Part shown: piece by piece, positions 30,001 through 42,100 of the stretch | Numbering within the stretch: position 1 is the stretch's first letter | Layout of the letters: every line of letters begins with the position of its first letter | NCBI RefSeq assembly: GCF_025639805.1 | Contig: NZ_CP106735.1 | Span: 4,621,501-4,685,500, forward strand | Reading direction: 5' to 3' | DNA length: 64,000 bases | Source of the DNA: Reichenbachiella carrageenanivorans | GTDB taxonomy: Bacteria > Bacteroidota > Bacteroidia > Cytophagales > Cyclobacteriaceae | Notes under the pieces: model-generated | Told to the model about the DNA's origin: nothing | Seen by the model: only the letters and a program-made list of their open reading frames with translations | Database searches by the model: none | Program-made: the position numbers and the translations under genes

Positions 30001-30183
30001 CACTCCTACGGTACCATTCTTGATCCGTACGTTCACGCCAGGCAATTCTTCGCCTTCCCCAGACACTTTACCTGATACGGTAAAAGTTTGTGCCTGCACT
30101 ACTCCCAAGCTCATTATCAGCAGAATAGCTGACAAGTAACCCCTGAGTCTTGCTTGTTTTCTAACAAGTAGTTTTAGATTCAT
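27100..30183 (-). CDS. susC: SusC/RagA TonB-linked outer-membrane porin (pair 2)
   Basis: A 1027-residue TonB-dependent importer with a signal peptide (cleavage near GVVQAQ), a CarboxypepD_reg-like domain (about 33-107), the signature EVVIVGYGTQKKKEVTGAVT, a plug domain with IATIDVLKDGASAAVYGVRG, and a barrel ending in a terminal Phe (MIGMELSF). It carries oligosaccharides across the outer membrane. It opens the operon susC-susD-SGBP and has a 428-bp upstream region with an inverted repeat and possible promoters, the natural control point for the HTCS or AraC regulators nearby. Carrageenan oligosaccharides are the inferred cargo. Confidence 0.96.
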   Translation of the reverse strand: MNLKLLVRKQARLRGYLSAILLIMSLGVVQAQTFTVSGKVSGEGEELPGVNVRIKNGTVGVISDVDGNYKIEATAKDVLVYSYIGFKSSEVPVGSRTQIDVSLEPDIQALEEVVIVGYGTQKKKEVTGAVTQLSGERIASVPTPDLGNALQGQIAGVNVQASSGAPGAGANIQIRGVGSLNANALGPLYVVDGIPYRENPNIAPSQIATIDVLKDGASAAVYGVRGSNGVIIITTKGGKPGQMRVNFNAYTGIQNITSGTPLMDAHQQFYADEIRTAADNRYPSVLGQNPQALQNNTDFVADVQNDNASISNYDLNVSGGKENLTFNTNINYFNQDGVLINSGYDRLSTRLTGNYTSGKFKLFSSIGVTQDTRQREPYGLYENAIRNAPWSTPILDLPVFGDGVLVPEGNEFNYSQLSARLSNTDETKSSRVNIALRGSYEIVKGLTYEVRLGQNTLTSKRKRFEPKYLVYDRDGNLNEGAGRSAASLREDYVWNTNRVWENVLSYNKDFGKHTLGFTGVLSYEKYNVESVGVAVVMSPDSRNSIQTVGNAASTSNPVSNNSTSTMSGKMVRVQYDYDDRYLISANFRYDGTSNFLEGFNKDFFPSVSVGWNVAEEAFMNGGFLDDLRFRASYGTVGNNNIPPYQAVPTIQSGVNYLFGAEEALYSGLIQRSYVDPTVRWETQVSRNVGLDLAILNNRLQVTADYYINDKEDMLLSEQLPLSSGTHAPGWTALSERTVNVGNMTNRGFELAVSYKNQTSFGLTYSITGTFTTNKNEITRLSEGVTIGYPDGQPAQTLGNVDNTTFFAVGYPAGAFFLVPTDGVIKTQEELDEYLLIDPNARMGDLRYVNTDTTNSEINSDDRVYMGSGMPKFESGININLGYKNFDFAVQGYFSYGAKVYNGAKLTAYARGRHLDQVNMWSPQNPDSDIPVYRTFSHPNVRAQSDQFLEDGTYFRIRTLSLGYNIKSLQNIGIQNLRVYFNSLNPFTFTKYEGYDPEVGGNGLTTRGVDVGSYPITRQFMIGMELSF

Positions 30184-30222
30184 ATTTCATTTGTTTTTGT
30201 GTAGTGACAATTCGAATGGTTC

Positions 30223-30265
30223 TGTTTTGAACGGCCGATCATTCGATTCTAAAATGTTCAAAACA
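30223..30265. promoter_or_regulatory. Inverted repeat in front of susC-2
   Basis: Perfect 10-bp arms TGTTTTGAAC (30223-30232) and GTTCAAAACA (30256-30265) are separated by 23 bp, 40-82 bp upstream of the susC-2 start codon. It may be an operator for the local regulators or a hairpin in the mRNA leader. Confidence 0.5.
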
Positions 30266-30510
30266 ACCCCTTTCATTTGCGCTACAGCGCTATAACACTG
30301 TAACTCTAGCTATCAAACAAATGTAGTATAGCGGTCTGCGAAGCTTTTTAATAGATTTACCCTTCGCTCTTACAAATTTACCCCAGACATAGGCTGGCTA
30401 TACATTTAGGAATATGGGGCTAGGCAACTCACCAATCACCAGAATAAAAATCTGATTATTAATATAAAAAAACAAGTTATACCTAGCGTAGGGCAACTGA
30501 ATAGGCCTAA

Positions 30511-30564
30511 AAAAACAATCAGTGTGCTGAAAAACCTGAACGGTTTTTCAGCACACTGATTGTT
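30511..30564 (-). terminator. Strong terminator with a 23-bp stem
   Basis: Arms at 30514-30536 and 30542-30564 are perfectly complementary over 23 bp with a 5-nt loop (TGAAC). On the minus strand the stem is followed by a T run. It lies about 50 bp after the GH127 stop codon and insulates susC-2. The stem is unusually long for a terminator. Confidence 0.9.
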
Positions 30565-30611
30565 AAAACTATAATATGATGTGTTTTATTACTGAGGTAA
30601 TCCAGTCGTAG

Positions 30612-32636
30612 TTATTCCCATACGACGGGTACAAATACTGACATTTCTGTATTTGAACCTCTGTTGCTCCATGAGTAATAGGGGATAAACTGAGTTTTAT
30701 AAGTAGTCCATTCTGGCTTACTCACCGTATGATACATTTTGTCGTCGTTGGTGTCTTTTCTGATCAGCAAATCACCTTGAATGGTAGTAACCCCTCCTAA
30801 GAAATCTGCCTTGTACTCAGCGACCAATGGCTTGCTACTTGGCAGGTACACATCTACAATGCTAGCATCCTTTGGCAAGTCTGGTGATTCGATACAATAT
30901 ACCACTGGGCCTCTTTTCACTGCTACTTGGTTTCTTACTTCTTCGATTTTAGGATTGCCCTCTACTAGGCTTACATTCATCGGCATATCTATAGTAACTA
31001 CGTCACCTTTGGCCCACTTTCTTTCGATTTTGGCAAACTGACCTGCAACTACTTCTACTCCAGCATCTTTGCCGTTTACCAGCACTTTGGTGCCAGTAGC
31101 CCAATCAGGGATTCTCAACAGCATTTCGAAAGGAGCTTTTTTCGCAGATTCTACTGTGATGGCTACTGCACCTTCCCATGGATACATGGTCTCTTGTTTC
31201 AGTTTCAATGTAGATCCGTCAAGCAATTTAGTATCCAGTTTGTTTCCTCCATAGAGGTTTACTGCAATTCCTTTTTCTGTCAAACTATAGGCCCACCCAG
31301 ACATTTTAGCAATAGTTCTCACCAAGTTTGGTGGGCAACAAAAACATTCCAAATAAGGCTGACGTTCAGGGAATTCCGTATTCATTTTGGCATAATCTCT
31401 AGCGCCATCTATGGTACGTAGAGGATTGGCATAGTAGTACTTATCTCCTTCGAGATTGATACCAGAGAGTGCACTATTGAATAGCACCAACTCCATGATG
31501 TCTGCATATTTAGACTCGCCATGCAAGCCTAGCATTCGAAAACTAAACATAGAGTTACACACGTTGGCACAAGTTTCATTGTAAGCCGTCAGGTTAGGCA
31601 TCATGTATTTGTCTATAAAACCTTCTTCGATTTTGTCTCTATTGGTAGATGCGCCGTAGTGTGTCTGACCCAAAGCGCCAGTCACATACATTTTTTGCTC
31701 GGTGACATTGAACCACAAACGATCCAACGCATCGATCAAAGCTTGCTCTCCAGTCTCGGCATATACATCTGCAGCACCCGCATAGTAATACAAAGCCAAA
31801 ACGGCATGACCTACGGCTTCGTTAGATTTACGCAATGGTGTTCTCTCTTGCACCATATCCCCGATAGGGTATCCTTTAGTCGGCGGAGTATCCTCTACAG
31901 AGTACTTACCTCTGTTGTTGATGAATTTCTCAGCCAGTTTCAAATATTTCTTGTCTCCAGTGGTGCGATACAACTCTACCAACCCCATAATTTGCGTTTG
32001 GTTAAATCCAAAACGACCATAGTACTTAGACTCGGGCATAAAAACTGAATACATTTGATCGGCATGCTTTACTGCGATGTCTAGGAAATTGCGCTGTCCT
32101 GAAATTCGGTAATGAATACATGCGCTAGTAAGCAAGTGGCCTGAATTGTACATCTCATGGTACTTACGGTTTTCGAAACGATCCACCTTAGGGTTCAGCT
32201 GTATTTGCGTCTGCAAGTAGCCATCTTCTTCCTGTGCCTGACCTATAATGTCTATATATCCATCTATTTCTTCTAGAATTTTCTTATCTCCATTTTGAGA
32301 ATATACATACATCGCGGCTTCCATGTATTTGTAAAAATCGCCATCATGCCATCTCATCCCTTTGTGCACACCTTCTTTGAGACCTGCAGCTATTTTAAAA
32401 TTGTTGAGTGCGTGACCTGTATCTCCTGTGAGCAACTCGCCCATATACGGCACCATCGACTGCTCTGCTATCTTGAACTTGTCGGCCCAAAACCCCTCTG
32501 TCCATTTGCAATCGCCAAGGTTTATAGATTTATGCTTCACATATGGGCTTTTGCTATTGTCGATAATAGCTTTCTCTTGGGCTGTGCTAGTATGAACTAT
32601 CACTAAGCCACAAATGATCATCATCCAGTTTTTCAT
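30612..32636 (-). CDS. GH127 glycosidase, candidate 3,6-anhydro-D-galactosidase
   Basis: A roughly 674-residue secreted GH127 enzyme. I prefer the ATG at 32636, which gives a normal signal peptide (MKNWMMIICGLVIVHTSTAQ); an in-frame ATG at 32666 adds ten residues. The (alpha/alpha)6 barrel is recognisable from GMRWHDGDFYKYMEAAMYVY and YHEMYNSGHLLTSACIHY. The zinc/active-site residues of the family are present: Y-N-E-T-C near residue 352 and the cysteine cluster E-C-F-C-C-P-P-N near 430. GH127 was first known for beta-L-arabinofuranosidase activity; marine members in carrageenan loci release 3,6-anhydro-D-galactose from kappa-type oligosaccharides. The context makes that the best guess here. 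It probably works in the periplasm. Confidence 0.9.
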   Translation of the reverse strand: MKNWMMIICGLVIVHTSTAQEKAIIDNSKSPYVKHKSINLGDCKWTEGFWADKFKIAEQSMVPYMGELLTGDTGHALNNFKIAAGLKEGVHKGMRWHDGDFYKYMEAAMYVYSQNGDKKILEEIDGYIDIIGQAQEEDGYLQTQIQLNPKVDRFENRKYHEMYNSGHLLTSACIHYRISGQRNFLDIAVKHADQMYSVFMPESKYYGRFGFNQTQIMGLVELYRTTGDKKYLKLAEKFINNRGKYSVEDTPPTKGYPIGDMVQERTPLRKSNEAVGHAVLALYYYAGAADVYAETGEQALIDALDRLWFNVTEQKMYVTGALGQTHYGASTNRDKIEEGFIDKYMMPNLTAYNETCANVCNSMFSFRMLGLHGESKYADIMELVLFNSALSGINLEGDKYYYANPLRTIDGARDYAKMNTEFPERQPYLECFCCPPNLVRTIAKMSGWAYSLTEKGIAVNLYGGNKLDTKLLDGSTLKLKQETMYPWEGAVAITVESAKKAPFEMLLRIPDWATGTKVLVNGKDAGVEVVAGQFAKIERKWAKGDVVTIDMPMNVSLVEGNPKIEEVRNQVAVKRGPVVYCIESPDLPKDASIVDVYLPSSKPLVAEYKADFLGGVTTIQGDLLIRKDTNDDKMYHTVSKPEWTTYKTQFIPYYSWSNRGSNTEMSVFVPVVWE

Positions 32637-32838
32637 TCTTTGTTTATTTATTGTATCTGTACTCATTTATTAAATTTGGATAGAGGCATTTGGCCTTCAC
32701 TTCCTTCGTAGGGTCGCTCCTATCCAGTCAACCTACCTTACAAAGTAAAGAGGTATCCTATCAGTTGATCTTATTTGATTTACCCCAAGTCAACAATATT
32801 TTACCCAGTTATATAAATACCTAGGAGGCTATATCACT

Positions 32839-36096
<3,258 letters not shown>

Positions 36097-36099
36097 CTA

Positions 36100-37557
36100 T
36101 TATTCACCTAAAACTAAACGATCCAATACATACTTCTTACCATCTTGGGCTTTGACATGTATCGCTACCGAATGTGCCTTCTTATGTTTTTTAAAATTAT
36201 CTCTCACCTCGAATATAGAAAGAAGATCTACACTTCCCAGGACTGTCTCATTCAGCGGTTTGCCCTCTTTATTATACACCGTCAGCAATGCTTCTCCAGC
36301 ATGAAAAACACCATATTGGCCTTTCAACTTGTTTTGATCTGTCTGCCATTGGAGTTTTTGCGTAATGATACCCGCCATATTCACATCCAAAACAGGACCT
36401 GCGCCTATCTGAGCAGCACCATGTATTTCAAGGTAATCAAACGACTGCCCCGGCGCAAGGGTATAGATGGGTGTGCGTACCTCTGTTTCTATATATCCCG
36501 TTTCCAAGCCACTACAAAACACCGACACATTGATTCCTTCGTCGTAATCCAATGATGGGTCGAATGGTTCTATGATTTTGGCGAAAGCCGTTTGATTGAT
36601 TTTGTCCACATAGCAAATCCACGACTTAGAAGAAATGATGTGCAACCCACTCATGAGGTAATAATCATACTCCACCTCATAGATACCTGGCGCCACTTCC
36701 CCGTTCCAGTTGGTGCCATGGTTGTAGTATTTGGCTACATGCTCAGGGTTATTTTTGTCTAGTGGCATTCGATTTCTATTGATGTATCTCCATCTGGAAT
36801 CTGCATCTCCTGTGATTTCGAATGGTTTACCATTGGGCAATTTGTATTTAGGATCAAACGGTACATAAGCCACATAATTTTCCCCATCAGTGAGCTCAGG
36901 TGCACTGCGAGACACGTGCTGACTGGAGGTCATGATTCCTCTTTGTACAGGATTGCTGCCTCGGTTGATCAAGGTATGTTTGATGTACACCAGACTCGAT
37001 GCAGATTCTATATACAATCGACGTTTGTATTGTAACTCTTCTTCTACCTGCTCTGGCCTCATAAAGCTTTTGGAGGCACCGTTCCATTTGGGCACTGGAA
37101 GCTCCTGTATCCCAGAGCTCACATCGAGGTACTGCTGACCAGATTCGCTAGAGATAGCAGCCGTATAAGGCGCGTCACCTATCACTACTGGTGGCGGCCA
37201 TCTTTGAGCCCTATTGCCATTTTTGTCGATCGAGCAGTTGTCGAACGGCATAGGTACGAGCCTGTATCCTCCAAAATTCCTCCATTCATGCTGTTTGACC
37301 AAATCACTTGTGCTATAGGATTCACCTAGCAATTTGGGATTGACCCAAAGTGAGGGCACCTCGCCTAAGTTGTATTCCAGAATTCGTCCAGCTGCCTGTG
37401 GCACTACAGCTAAACTGATGTAGTCGTTTTTGGCCACAAACACGCTGTCCCACTTCCAGTTTTTGTAATTGTCTACGATAGAAATGGCGTTTTGAGCATG
37501 TACCGCTGTAGTCAAAAGCATGGCCCAAACCACTGATAGAATTCTTGATTTGATCAT
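36100..37557 (-). CDS. Secreted DUF4380-like (mutarotase-fold) protein
   Basis: A 485-residue secreted protein with a signal peptide (AMLLTTAVHAQ). The start of the mature part, YKNWKWDSVFVAKNDYISLAVVP (quoted in parts) with GRILEYNLGEVPSLWVN, resembles DUF4380, whose fold is like galactose mutarotases. A central region (YIKHTLINRGSNPVQRGIMT, W-N-G-E-V-A-P-G near 285) supports the same fold. No activity is known. It lies between the VOC gene (8 bp) and the GH2 gene (6 bp) in one transcript, so it likely works on the same galactan oligosaccharides: as a sugar epimerase, a binding protein or an undescribed hydrolase. Family recognition is moderate; function is not known. Confidence 0.62.
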   Translation of the reverse strand: MIKSRILSVVWAMLLTTAVHAQNAISIVDNYKNWKWDSVFVAKNDYISLAVVPQAAGRILEYNLGEVPSLWVNPKLLGESYSTSDLVKQHEWRNFGGYRLVPMPFDNCSIDKNGNRAQRWPPPVVIGDAPYTAAISSESGQQYLDVSSGIQELPVPKWNGASKSFMRPEQVEEELQYKRRLYIESASSLVYIKHTLINRGSNPVQRGIMTSSQHVSRSAPELTDGENYVAYVPFDPKYKLPNGKPFEITGDADSRWRYINRNRMPLDKNNPEHVAKYYNHGTNWNGEVAPGIYEVEYDYYLMSGLHIISSKSWICYVDKINQTAFAKIIEPFDPSLDYDEGINVSVFCSGLETGYIETEVRTPIYTLAPGQSFDYLEIHGAAQIGAGPVLDVNMAGIITQKLQWQTDQNKLKGQYGVFHAGEALLTVYNKEGKPLNETVLGSVDLLSIFEVRDNFKKHKKAHSVAIHVKAQDGKKYVLDRLVLGE

Positions 37558-37565
37558 ACTATTTT

Positions 37566-37886
37566 TTATTCTTTGATCTCCATAAACTCGACTGGTGCGC
37601 CATTGTGAACGATGAACGCTACTCGCACCCCATCGCCTGGGGAAAAAGTCTCTACTAGTAGCTCTTTCCCTTCCAAGGCTTCTTCCATATTGTCTACATA
37701 ATAAGCCACGTGAGGCATGGTTTGCATCATCTCTGGCATGGGACTATCCACATCGAATTTGACCCATTCGATCAAGTATTCGTCTTTGTCAAACTCCGTA
37801 AAGTGAATTTTACCCGCTTCGTAAAAGCCGTCCCAATTTTTCTCTTCGGTAGTTGGTATGCCTATGTGGCTAAACTTGTAGTCCAT
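37566..37886 (-). CDS. Small VOC/glyoxalase-fold protein
   Basis: A 106-residue cytoplasmic protein starting at the ATG at 37886 (MDYKFSHIGIPT). A longer frame to 37967 adds a basic, low-complexity start without a signal and I do not prefer it. The VOC pattern is seen in FSHIGIPT, HVAYYVDNMEEAL, and the closing VAFIVHNGAPVEFMEI, where the final Glu is a usual metal ligand. VOC proteins include isomerases, epimerases and dioxygenases. As the first gene of the VOC-DUF4380-GH2 transcript it may handle a monosaccharide, for example an anhydrogalactose form, but this is a guess. Confidence 0.72.
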   Translation of the reverse strand: MDYKFSHIGIPTTEEKNWDGFYEAGKIHFTEFDKDEYLIEWVKFDVDSPMPEMMQTMPHVAYYVDNMEEALEGKELLVETFSPGDGVRVAFIVHNGAPVEFMEIKE

Positions 37887-38056
37887 CGTTTTATTAGTTT
37901 TTTTGTGTGTTGATTCGCTGTTCTTACTACAACAGCCTAATGGGCTTTTTCCTTTTCTGAATAGCACTCAAAACTACACGGAAGGCGTGGGTGAAATTGG
38001 CTTCATATTATCCTCTGCTAAACCTATATTATCTCGCAGAGGCATTTAACATCGAG

Positions 38057-38099
38057 AAGGTGCTACACCAGCTTTTATTTGAAGCTCATATAGCACCTT
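38057..38099 (-). terminator. Nested hairpin after the broken araC gene
   Basis: A perfect 9-bp outer stem (AAGGTGCTA, 38057-38065, with TAGCACCTT, 38091-38099) encloses a 5-bp inner stem (AGCTT/AAGCT). It lies just after the AraC stop codon. There is no clear T run, so it may be a processing hairpin rather than a classic terminator. Confidence 0.5.
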
Positions 38100-38123
38100 T
38101 GATCAATCTCACATCAGCAATAC

Positions 38124-38982
38124 TTAAACCGCACACCTATAATCTGACGGTGTCCTACCCATGATTTGTTTAAACTGCTTATTGAAATTGGTGATTGTAT
38201 TAAAACCCACCATATAGCACACTTCAGATACAGGCACATTTTCTTGTACCAGTAGTCTCGATGCGTTTTTGATTCTCACCTCGTTCAAAAATCTGGTGAA
38301 AGACTTATTGGTCATTCGCTTGAAGAATCGGCAGAATGAATTGGTAGTCATACAAGCAATATCTGCAACATCATCTAGGCAAATATCACTGACGTAATTG
38401 TCCGAGATGTATTTGAGCACCGTATCTATGCGGTGCGAATTGTCAGTGGTCATTTGTCGCATGTCTGAAGTGGAGAGTAAAGTCTTGTCGTTTTCAAGGG
38501 CCAGACTGTCCAACATACTCAGCAGTTTGATCGATTGCTGTACTGGAGATAAATTGGGCATATTGAGTAAATCTTCGTGATAAGCAGCGCTGATGGTACT
38601 ATCAAAATATACACCATACTTAGACATCTGAAGTAGCTGATTGATCTTGACAAACTCCGAACGGTCGAAGGTGCCGTTGCCAATAAAATCTCTAGTGAAT
38701 TTGAGTACGATTGTTTTCACGCCATCGCTAGCTCCGTCTTGTGTATAAGACGCATCGTTTCTCCAAAGGTGAGGTAAATTAGGTCCTACCAAGACCAATT
38801 CTCCTGGAACTGAAGAGAGATACACTATCCCCAACGAATCGAGTACCATAACTTTGAGATATGTAGATCAACTCATACTGAGAATGATAGTGCCAAACGG
38901 AATCCAAGCAAGGCACTTCTCTCTTAATGACACGCAGTGGCGAACCTGCAATACTTTCTGAATTATTCGGTAGTAGTTTCAT
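38124..38982 (-). pseudogene. AraC-family regulator interrupted by a frameshift
   Basis: Two overlapping minus-strand frames make one AraC protein of about 285 residues. Frame A (38982 to about 38815) holds the cupin start: VWHYHSQYELIYISQSYGTR and FVGDSVSL. Frame B (from about 38815 to 38124) resumes with SSVPGELVLVGPNLPHLWRN and runs through the complete double helix-turn-helix (ICLDDVADIACMTTNSFCRF and VSEVCYMVGFNTITNFNKQF). The break lies at a CT-dinucleotide tract (AGAGAGA on the plus strand, 38814-38820). Adding one CT unit gives a smooth join, GDSVSLSSVPGELVLVGPN, in register with the intact paralogue at 7.3 kb. It could be a recent mutation, a switchable tract or a sequencing/assembly error. 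Frame B has its own ATG at 38849 and could yield a shortened regulator with the DNA-binding half. Confidence 0.82.
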
Positions 38983-39185
38983 ATCATATCGTATCTTTTT
39001 GTGTAATGTAAAGATTGATATTTGCTACTGTTTAAAGGATTTTTTGCGTGTCAAGAGCGTCACTTTCTGTGTCAAAAAACAGTGTAAATCATGCAAAAAC
39101 ACATGCGTCATGCAGAGTTATGTTTGAGCTGGTTGTTGCTAGATACAAGTAGGTGTCTGAATAATACCAAGAGATAAAATCCCTC

Positions 39186-42100
39186 TTAACTGCCCGTGTA
39201 TTTGCTAGGGTTTACTCCAAATTGCTCCTTAAACACTTTCGTGAAATATGCACGATTTTTAAAACCTGTCTTATAACAAACTTGCTGTACCGTATGCACG
39301 CCAGCAGCCAGTAGTTCGGCAGCTTTTTTCAATCTATACGATCTGATTAGTTCTTGCGGCGTGTGATTGGTAATGGCTTTCACTTTTCTAAAGAGCTGAC
39401 TGCGACTCATGTACAACTCTCGTGAAAATGCTTCTAGATCCATACTCTCATTGTCTAGGTTATCTTCCATCAATCGATAGATACGCTCGATGAAAATTTT
39501 ATCGTTTTGGTTGTATTGTTTTTTCTCTAGCGACAAAGGATAGCCCAACTTGAATCGCTCCCTAATCTTCTGACGGTTTTGAAGAATGCTCTGAACCGTG
39601 GCTATCAAATGTCGCATTTCGAAAGGCTTTACGATATAAGCATCTGCACCCATCTCTAGACCTTCTATTTTGTCGTCGGTAGTAGATCGGGACGTCAGCA
39701 GGACGACTGGAATATGGCTGGTTCGTATGTCTACTTTCACATGCTTACATAGTTCTAGCCCGTTCATTTCGGGCATGAGTATATCGCTGATGATGAGATC
39801 AGGCCATTCGGAATCCATGGCTTCCACACATTTTTTTCCATTGTCGAACGAAGTCACATTGAAATACTCTGACAAGACCCCTTCCACAAACGTGCGCAGG
39901 TCGTAATTGTCCTCCACATAATAGATACTAACCGAAGACATAGACTCATCCACCACCAAGTCCGACAGATCCAATTTGTCTTGATTCACTCGCTGTTTGT
40001 CTTCATGACTCTCATTAGCCAAAATCTCTTCCATTCGTTTATTCCTAAAGGCGTCTTCTTTGCTGACCTTGACTGGTAGACTCACAAAAAAATTAGCTCC
40101 TTTGCCATACTCGCTTGTCACCTGTATTTCACCAAAGTGCAATTCAACAAGCATTTTAGACAATTCTAAGCCGATGCCAGACCCTACAGAAAAACCATCT
40201 TCTTTGCTGGTCTGATAAAACCGCTCAAACAAATGTGCTAAATCTTCGGCTCGAATACCTCTACCTGTATCACTGACTTCGATATAAAACCCCTCCTCTC
40301 GGATACCATAAGCAATACATATCGTATCCCCTTCTTTGGTAAATTTGAAGGCATTGTTAAGCAGGTTATTAACGACTACTTCTAGCTTTTGCTTATCGGC
40401 AATCACGAACAACTGGTTGGCCTCCCCTTTCAAAATCAGCTTTTTATTACTATCCTGAGCCAGTTCTTCGAAGTCGTGCTTGACCTCCGAGATAAAATCT
40501 GTAAAATCAAAGCTTTGCATATGAAGCTTGAGCAAATTTTGCTCTCCCTTTCTCAAGTCATGCACTTGCTCCACCAGTTGAAGCATTTTTTTTGACTGTC
40601 GCTGCACCAAGTCTATGTGTTGAAAAGCATCTTGGTTGTTTTTAAACATGTTTTTCAGTACAGCAATTGGCCCTGATATAAGGGTGAGTGGTGTCCTAAA
40701 TTCATGTGAAATATTCATAAACAACTTGATCCTAGCAGCGTCTATTTCCACCACGCGATCCTTTTCCATTTGCTCCACTTTGAGTCTATGATGCAGCGAA
40801 CTCATCCTAATCAGAGTCCGCATGATCAAAAACACAATGACTCCTGTCACGATCACATACAGTAGATATGCCCACCCTGTTTTCCACAAGGGCGGATGTA
40901 TGATGATTTGAATTCTTCTAGGGCTCGACCATTCATTCTTGCTATTCGATACTGCCGCTTCAAACGTGTATTTGCCCGTAGGCAAAAGGCTGAAATTTGC
41001 CAATTTGTTGTTGGAAGAACTGACAAACCACTTCTCATTCAGGGGAAGTAATCGATAGCGAATCTGATGACTTTCTGTGTTAGAAAAATGCATAGAAATG
41101 AGCTCTAGCGAAATGCTACTTTGATCATAGTCTAGCTCCAGCTTCTTGGTATCATTGAGTGGTTGGGTCAAAACCACGTGCGTACCTACCTTGCTATCCA
41201 CACTCACCAATTGGTTATGAATTTTCAATTGTCCAAAAAGCAACTTGGGTAAAAAAGTCTCTCTAGGAACTTCCTTTGGGTCGAAATAGCACACGCCATT
41301 GTTGCCACCAAAAACCATCAAGCCATTGTCGAGCCAGACGGAATTCACCTCGAAGCTGGCAGGTACCAAACCATCTTCAGGCGTGTAATTTCTAAATGTT
41401 TCTGTATCAATATTCAATTCATTGATTCCTTGATTAGTAGCGATCCATATATTGCCTTCTTCGTCGCACTGAAAAGTCATCACATCATTGTCATCGAGGC
41501 CATCTGTTTCTTTATATGACTTAAATTTTGGTTCTTCTCCATCTTCTATCAGCTTACTAATTCCTCCTTCTAATGTACCCATCCAAAGCCCTTGATTAGG
41601 CAGTCTTTTGATGGAGGTAACATAATAACCTGGAAACGAGTTTTCATCTGAGGGATCAGGTATAAAATTGGTAGCCACTATCTCAGTCAATGGCTTTTCA
41701 TTATCATAATTCACCTTGATCAGTCCGTCGTTGACTGTTCCTATCCAAATCACATCGGTCAATGGATCTGCATCAATTACATTGATTTTCAAAGCCTCAC
41801 TAAACGTCAGGTCGCCAAACGTGTGCATGGACTCATAGGCTCGTATTTCTCCTTTCGATCCGATGGTCAGTCGATGCAACCCTCTGAAATCAGCAATCCA
41901 AAATTTACCATGACGGTCTTCGGCAAACGAACGAACGGTGAGCTCCTCTAACTGCGGGATGTCTGGGTGGCTAAGCAGCTCCCAAGTAGATTTTCCTTGA
42001 AACTGACGATAAATACCTGGGGATCGACTCCCCAACCAAATGGTGTTTCGAGTGTCTTTATATACCCTTGTAAAAAATCTGTCGAGTTCTTCCGAGGGGC

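Larger units (their letters stand above)
30184..30611. other. susC-2 leader and GH127 terminator region
   Basis: This 428-bp non-coding stretch holds, from left to right, an inverted repeat at 30223-30265, two minus-strand TAnnTTTG-like boxes (TACATTTG, 30318-30325; TAAATTTG, 30373-30380) lacking a good -33 TTG, and the long terminator hairpin of the GH127 gene at 30511-30564. Confidence 0.6.

Noticed and set aside
32690..32760. 7-bp inverted repeat TGGATAG/CTATCCA between GH127 and GH2
   Set aside because: The arms are short, the spacer is long and there is no T run; too weak to call a terminator.
37886..37967. N-terminal extension of the VOC gene as a signal peptide
   Set aside because: It is basic and Ser/Lys-rich without a hydrophobic core; the VOC fold starts at the internal ATG.
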